From JANNMJ01 sp031425525 (GTDB lineage: Bacteria; Bacteroidota; Bacteroidia; Cytophagales; Hymenobacteraceae): a stretch of 64,000 nucleotides of DNA. This document shows positions 60,104 to 64,000 of this stretch, piece by piece. Location: positions 43,137-107,136 of the forward strand of contig JANPJM010000029.1 of the NCBI GenBank assembly GCA_031425525.1. The letters run 5' to 3'. Both the position numbers and the translations under genes were made by a program. Within the stretch, counting starts at the first letter, position 1; the number at the start of each line of letters is the position of its first letter. Below the pieces are notes generated by a model that worked only from the letters and a program-made list of their open reading frames with translations, was not told the origin of the DNA and did no database searches.

Positions 60104-61534
60104 TTACTGCCGCACTACGCGCCGCACCGTCGGGGCGGCGCCATCGGCGCTGACCCGCAGAAAATAAATGCCCGGCGGCACCTCCGCGAGCGAAACGCTG
60201 CACACATCGCGCCCGCCGCACCCAATACGTTGCGCCGGACGCGCGGCCTGACCGAGCGCGTTGAGTACTTCCACGGTGGCAAATTGCGCCGCGCGGCCGA
60301 GCGTCAGGCGCACGCTGCCGGTAGTGGGGTTGGGGTACATATGGACGAGCTTCGTAGCCGCCGCGTCTTCCTTCAAACCCACCACATTGTAAGGCGGCGT
60401 ATTGACGAACAGCCCAAACGTGATGTCCGACGACAAAATATTGCCCGATGGCAGGAACGGGTATGCACCCCAGCAGCCTTCGTAGCCGTCGTAACCGAGG
60501 CCCGTATTGGGTACATTCGACGAATCGTTGATGGGGTAAGTATCATAAAAACCTGCCCGCACGGGCGCGAGCGGATTCTGCACATCCCAGACCTGAATAC
60601 CGTCGTGGTACCACGACGAAACGACGTACCGATCCTGCACGAAAAACTGGTTGTGCGGCGTGGCCTTACCCACTACCGTGTTGAACGTGGAGATCCGGCG
60701 CGGGGCGCGCATATTGCTCAAATCCCAAAGTTCGAGCGGCCGGCCGGTCGGCACTTCTTCTTCCATCACCAGCAGTTTGTTGTTGGTGGTCGTCCAGGAT
60801 GTGTGGTTGTAAACGCCCCCTGAGCGGTTGCCGAAGCGCGAGATGAGCGACGGCGCCATCGGGTCGCGGGCGTCGTAGACGAACATTCCGCCGTAGCCGC
60901 CCGAAACGAAGAGCGTATCGCGCCGCGCCGATAGCGCGTGCCCGCCCGTGAACTGCACGGTCTGCGGCAGGTCGATGGTGTTGAGGTAGCGCGGTTTTTC
61001 GGGGTTCGCGAGCGACAGAATATCCACGTCGGCATAGTTCGTCGCCCAAAACCGCTTGTTATTGACCAAATACAGCCGGTCGCCATCGATGAAGCACGTG
61101 TGCGACGACACCGAGAGCGTGTCGCGGTCGTAGACGACGTGGACCGAATCGGGCAGGTATTGCAGGTCGAAAATCTGGAGCGAGTTGCCGCTTTGGCCAT
61201 CGGCCACGCCGTAAGCGTAGTGCTGAAACGTTTTGTAATCGCGCCAAATAGCGCCTTGGTTAGTCCGGCCTGCTACGTACGCCACGAGCTGCGGCATGGT
61301 GGGGTTGGTGACATCCACGAAATTGGTACCCGTCGAGGAGCCGACGATGGCGTATTCGCGGCCGTCCGGGGCAGCGTACCCCCAAATGTCGTTATAGAAA
61401 ACGCTGGGGTCGGTGTCCTGCCATCGCCCAAGCAACGGCATATTCAGCGAGGTGGCGGTTTGGGCGTTTACGGCGGGCGTTACGGCCAGCACCAGCAAAA
61501 TCCCCAGCAGGAAGCGAGTGGCAAAGTGTTTCAT
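60104..61534 (-). CDS. choice-of-anchor B (LVIVD-repeat) protein with type IX sorting domain
   Basis: 476 aa from the ATG at 61534, with a signal peptide (FLLGILLVLAVTPAVNAQ); the ATG at 61552 would lie upstream of the -7 box. The body has the pattern of choice-of-anchor B proteins: 'YNDIWGYAAPDGREYAIVGSSTGTNFVDVTNP', 'TFQHYAYGVADGQSGNSLQIFDLQYLPDSV', 'YNHTSWTTTNNKLLVMEEE' and 'WYHDGIQVWDVQNP'. The C-terminus 'LVHMYPNPTTGSVRL ... PPGIYFLRVSADG' is a type IX sorting domain. Probably secreted; role unknown. Array D starts right after its stop codon. Confidence 0.9.
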   Translation of the reverse strand: MKHFATRFLLGILLVLAVTPAVNAQTATSLNMPLLGRWQDTDPSVFYNDIWGYAAPDGREYAIVGSSTGTNFVDVTNPTMPQLVAYVAGRTNQGAIWRDYKTFQHYAYGVADGQSGNSLQIFDLQYLPDSVHVVYDRDTLSVSSHTCFIDGDRLYLVNNKRFWATNYADVDILSLANPEKPRYLNTIDLPQTVQFTGGHALSARRDTLFVSGGYGGMFVYDARDPMAPSLISRFGNRSGGVYNHTSWTTTNNKLLVMEEEVPTGRPLELWDLSNMRAPRRISTFNTVVGKATPHNQFFVQDRYVVSSWYHDGIQVWDVQNPLAPVRAGFYDTYPINDSSNVPNTGLGYDGYEGCWGAYPFLPSGNILSSDITFGLFVNTPPYNVVGLKEDAAATKLVHMYPNPTTGSVRLTLGRAAQFATVEVLNALGQAARPAQRIGCGGRDVCSVSLAEVPPGIYFLRVSADGAAPTVRRVVRQ

Positions 61535-61540
61535 TCTTCT

Positions 61541-61548
61541 CAAAGATA
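61541..61548 (-). promoter_or_regulatory. -7 box TATCTTTG just before the choice-of-anchor B gene
   Basis: An exact TAnnTTTG match whose end is 6 bp from the ATG at 61534. If active, the mRNA would have almost no leader. No -33 TTG was seen. Confidence 0.4.
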
Positions 61549-61702
61549 CCATTGCCTACCCTGACGGTTGCGCGGCGCGGGAGGCTACCGTGTACGGCCG
61601 ATTGTCATGTAGACTTTCGCCCGCAGTTTAGCCGCAAATGGTGCTACACTATTTAATGTAGCGAGTTGAGTCGCGGTACCGCAGACTTCGTTTTACGTAT
61701 TC

Positions 61703-61790
61703 GGCACCGTCCCGGTGCCGGTTTTTGCGCACCTACCGGCACCGGGACGGTGCCGGCGACGACTCGTCTACTGCGGACTGAAGTCCGCAG
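61703..61790. repeat. two REP-like palindromes in tandem
   Basis: The first is a 19-bp perfect inverted repeat, GGCACCGTCCCGGTGCCGG (61703-61721) with its complement (61736-61754), of the same family as 49266-49324. The second, CTGCGGACTGAAGTCCGCAG (61771-61790), is a compact palindrome with a TGAA centre. They lie downstream of the NifU-type gene, within the gap 61535-61803. Confidence 0.75.
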
Positions 61791-61803
61791 TACAACTCGC
61801 GTT

Positions 61804-62061
61804 TTACTGCCCTACTACAGCCGCCACGCCATTCACCGCTTCCACAGCCGTAATCTCCGGCACGGCCCGCCGAACGGCATCTTCCACGCCCGCGCGCAGC
61901 GTCATCGGCGACATCGGGCACGTGCCGCAGGCGCCTTCCAATTCGAGGCGCAGTACGCCGGCATCGGTTACTTCCAGAATGCGAACGTTGCCGCCGTCGG
62001 CCTGTAAATACGGCCGGATGGTGTCGAGAGCAGCTTCGATACGGGGAAGGAGAGAAGACAT
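61804..62061 (-). CDS. NifU C-terminal-domain (Nfu) iron-sulfur carrier
   Basis: 85 aa, a single Nfu domain. The Fe-S ligands are C45 and C48 in 'LEGACGTCPMSPMTLRAGVE'; the start 'RIEAALDTIRPYLQADGGNVRILEV' is typical. It receives and delivers Fe-S clusters. It lies next to the Mrp gene on the same strand, a sensible pair for cluster assembly, with a word array between them. Confidence 0.95.
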   Translation of the reverse strand: MSSLLPRIEAALDTIRPYLQADGGNVRILEVTDAGVLRLELEGACGTCPMSPMTLRAGVEDAVRRAVPEITAVEAVNGVAAVVGQ

Positions 62062-62063
62062 GT

Positions 62064-62174
62064 TGAATTACGAATTACAAATTAATAATTACGAATTAAT
62101 AATAATATTCACGATGTTGCGAATTGACCGAGATGGCCCCAATTCGTAATTCGTAATTATTAATTCGTAATTCA
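62064..62174. repeat. inverted short-word array AATTACG / CGTAATT
   Basis: The spacer between the Mrp stop codon and the Nfu start codon contains GAATTACGAATTAC and AATTACGAATTA words in one half, a short unique centre, and CGTAATTCGTAATTA words in the other half. The halves are reverse complements and could form a long AT-rich hairpin in the mRNA between the two genes. Confidence 0.8.
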
Positions 62175-62175
62175 C

Positions 62176-63318
62176 CTACGCCGTGCGGGTGATGGCAACA
62201 ATTTTTGTCGTCGCGCGCTCCACGTTACGGATTGAAATCTGGCGCGCTACCTCCTCGGCGAGCGCCGTGAAAACCGCCGCCGTAGCCGTTTGGGTTTCCG
62301 AGTCGGCAGCGGAGGCACTTGCGAGTGGCCCCAGTACTTCGGGGCGGCCGTGGTCGCCGGCTTCGCGGATGCTCTGCACCAGCGGAATCTGTCCGAGCAA
62401 CGGTACGCCAGCCGCTTCCGCCAAGCGGGCGCCGCCGCCCTGCCCGAAGAGGTAGTACCGGTTTTCGGGGAGTTCAGCGGGCGTGAACCACGCCATATTT
62501 TCTACCACGCCCAGCACCGGCACATTGATTTGGGGCTGCTGAAACATGGCCAGCCCTTTTTGTGCGTCGGCGAGGGCCACTTTCTGCGGCGTCGTCACGA
62601 TGACGGCGCCTGTCACGGGCACGGTTTGCACGAGCGTGAGGTGAATGTCGGACGTGCCGGGCGGCATATCGATCAGCAGATAATCGAGTTCGCCCCAATC
62701 GACTTGCGTGATGAACTGCTTCAGCGCCGACGACGCCATCGGCCCGCGCCACACCACGGCGTGTTCGGCGGGCGTCAGAAAACCGATGGAAATCAGCTTG
62801 ACCCCGTGCGCTTCAATGGGTTGAATCCAGGTCTGGCCGGCGTCGTCCTTGTACATGCGCGGCTGGGCGGTCTCGACGCCGAACATCAGCGGCATCGACG
62901 GCCCCGAAATGTCGGCATCCACCAGCCCGACCCGCGCCCCCGACCGCGCCAGCGCGATGGCGAGGTTCGCCGTGACCGTACTCTTGCCCACGCCGCCCTT
63001 CCCCGATGCCACCGCGATGATGTTGCGCACCTTCGGCAGCACACCTCCGGCGGCGCGGGCGGTGGTCACGCGCGAGGTCATATTCACCGTCACGCGTGCG
63101 TCCTTGTCCACCATCGTGTGGATGGCGCGCTCGCAAGCGGTTCTGATCAGTTCTTTGAGCGGGCAGGCGGGCGTGGTCAGGATAACGGAAAACGACACCG
63201 TTTTGCCGTCGATGTGCACGTCCTCAATCATATTGAGCGTCACGAGGTCTTTGCCCAGGTCGGGCTCCTCCACGTAGCTCAGGGCCTTGAGGACGGCTTC
63301 TTTGGTGATGGGTGCCAT
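62176..63318 (-). CDS. apbC: Mrp/ApbC-type iron-sulfur cluster carrier ATPase
   Basis: 380 aa from the ATG at 63318. An N-terminal MIP18 (DUF59) domain is seen ('KEAVLKALSYVEEPDLGKDLVTLNMI', 'LTTPACPLKELIRTACERAI'). The deviant Walker A 'SGKGGVGKSTVTANLAIALA' is at about 105-124, then 'GLVDADISGPSMPLMFG' and 'LLIDMPPGTSDIHLTLVQ'. The region 'ENMAWFTPAELPENRYYLFG' lacks the CxxC of many Mrp proteins, as is common in Bacteroidota. It loads Fe-S clusters on apoproteins. Confidence 0.94.
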   Translation of the reverse strand: MAPITKEAVLKALSYVEEPDLGKDLVTLNMIEDVHIDGKTVSFSVILTTPACPLKELIRTACERAIHTMVDKDARVTVNMTSRVTTARAAGGVLPKVRNIIAVASGKGGVGKSTVTANLAIALARSGARVGLVDADISGPSMPLMFGVETAQPRMYKDDAGQTWIQPIEAHGVKLISIGFLTPAEHAVVWRGPMASSALKQFITQVDWGELDYLLIDMPPGTSDIHLTLVQTVPVTGAVIVTTPQKVALADAQKGLAMFQQPQINVPVLGVVENMAWFTPAELPENRYYLFGQGGGARLAEAAGVPLLGQIPLVQSIREAGDHGRPEVLGPLASASAADSETQTATAAVFTALAEEVARQISIRNVERATTKIVAITRTA

Positions 63319-63405
63319 GGCTATAGTCAGTCGGGGAAAGTGCAGATGCAAAGCGCAAAGATAACCCGGAAACCGGGGCGGCGGTTGCGGCGTGTTATGC
63401 CACCA

Positions 63406-63740
63406 GAACGTCATTCTGAGCGGAGCCAAGAATCTTGTGTGCTGACGTTCGCCTCACCCCCCGGCCCCCTCTCCGGAAAAGGAGAGGGGGAGCCAGGCAA
63501 CATGGGCGTACATGGACGTTATGCTGAAAGGCTGGAAGTTTTGTGGGTGAAGGATTGTAGCCAGGGCCGCCCGGCGCGGCACCGGTCGTTCAACGAGGAG
63601 ACGCGAAGTGTCGCGTCTCTACACCGTTTACACTATCACAACGTCAGCAACGACGAGGCTCCAACTATTGCGTCTTTACATCATTCACACAGCCACAACG
63701 TCAGCACGCCAGATTCCTCGCGCTGCTCGGAATGACGTTC
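63406..63740. mobile_element. MITE-like element with 44-bp inverted ends
   Basis: The left end (63406-63449, GAACGTCATTCTGAGCGGAG...) and the right end (63697-63740) are imperfect reverse complements over 44 bp, both starting GAACGTCATTC(T/C)GAGC and ending GTGCTGACGTT. Inside are two more hairpins: CCCCCTCTCC/GGAGAGGGGG (about 63470-63490) and GAGACGCGA/TCGCGTCTC (about 63598-63620). No transposase is encoded, so it would be non-autonomous. It fills most of the gap between the Mrp gene and the LytTR gene. Confidence 0.65.
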
Positions 63741-63753
63741 TTTTTGGGGCAGA

Positions 63754-64000
63754 CTACAGCCCGAACTGCGCCAGCAGGGGTTCTTTGTGCTGCTTGCCGA
63801 TGGGTAGCTTTTCGGGCAGGTCGTAGAGCTCGACTTCGTTGCCGCTGATGGCCCGGATGGCGTCGAGGCGCACGATGTAGGACTTCTGGATGCGGATAAA
63901 GCGGTTGGGCGGCAGCTGATCTTCCACACGGCTCATGCGCAGATAAGTGATGATCATCTGGTTTTTGAGCACGATGCGGATGTAGTCCTTCATGCCTTCG
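63754..64000 (-). CDS. LytTR-type DNA-binding domain, C-terminal part
   Basis: The frame runs off the right edge; the ATG at 63993 is internal, since 'EG' codes precede it in frame. The visible 80 or so residues are a LytTR domain: '(E)GMKDYIRIVLKNQMIITYLRMSRVEDQLPPNRFIRIQKSYIV' with 'LPIGKQHKEPLL'. In Bacteroidota this usually forms the output half of a LytR/AlgR response regulator, with a receiver domain before it and a histidine kinase gene beside it, both outside the window. Confidence 0.92.
   Translation of the reverse strand, partial: EGMKDYIRIVLKNQMIITYLRMSRVEDQLPPNRFIRIQKSYIVRLDAIRAISGNEVELYDLPEKLPIGKQHKEPLLAQFGL

Noticed and set aside
59878..60153. 91-aa plus-strand open frame over array D
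   Set aside because: Its residues simply follow the 21-bp repeat (heptads of VARRTK type), and it runs into the 3' end of the choice-of-anchor B gene.
58496..63735. Long antisense frames over fumarylacetoacetase and Mrp (58496-59695, 62290-63735)
   Set aside because: Both are shadows of certain genes and have the composition expected of a complementary frame.

Overview
The window is from a GC-rich bacterium of the phylum Bacteroidota, most likely a Hymenobacter-like member of the Cytophagales. The evidence is four secreted proteins with C-terminal type IX secretion sorting domains, a TonB receptor paired with a DUF4249 lipoprotein, lipoproteins with typical Bacteroidota lipoboxes, few Shine-Dalgarno sites, and -7 boxes of the Bacteroidota form TAnnTTTG. 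It reads as ordinary chromosome: there is no phage block, CRISPR locus or intact insertion sequence.

Layout. 1-10 kb: end of a helix-hairpin-helix protein, a beta-helix lipoprotein, a tripartite RND efflux operon (adaptor, pump, TolC channel), a YdeI-like protein and a fasciclin protein. 10-16 kb: tamB and tsaD head to head. 16-20.7 kb: genes of unknown function, one with a frameshift, with two 42-bp repeat arrays. 20.7-31 kb: RqcH-like NFACT protein, methyltransferase, PBP1a, OmpA/PA14 protein, three paralogous small secreted proteins, a membrane AraC regulator and an epimerase. 31-37 kb: tRNA-Cys, a second membrane AraC regulator, a YceI protein, and ribosomal protein S1 with a repeat-rich tail. 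37-47 kb: sulfatase-modifying-like lipoprotein, PNGase F-like protein, recQ, two sorting-domain proteins, and between them a second unknown gene with a 42-bp array. 47-58 kb: YihY protein, LexA-like regulator, pirin, ammonium transporter, M13 peptidase, TonB receptor/DUF4249 pair and a Gln-rich membrane protein. 58-64 kb: fumarylacetoacetase, a 21-bp array, a choice-of-anchor B protein, NifU-type and Mrp iron-sulfur proteins, an inverted-repeat element and a truncated LytTR gene.

The most unusual signal is a set of four GC-rich tandem arrays (17545-17838, 20396-20672, 45570-45779, 59875-60084). Their sequences differ, but the period is 42 bp in three and 21 bp (half of 42) in the fourth. Each begins at, or within about 22 bp after, the stop codon of the gene on its 5' side. 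Two of these genes look like distant paralogues of unknown function. A period of 42 or 21 bp is a whole number of codons and also about four or two helical turns.

A second theme is that many intergenic gaps are filled to the edge of the coding sequence with short-word arrays, often with one half inverted, or with palindromes of REP type. Functions are assigned by reading motifs and domain order; no database search was run.
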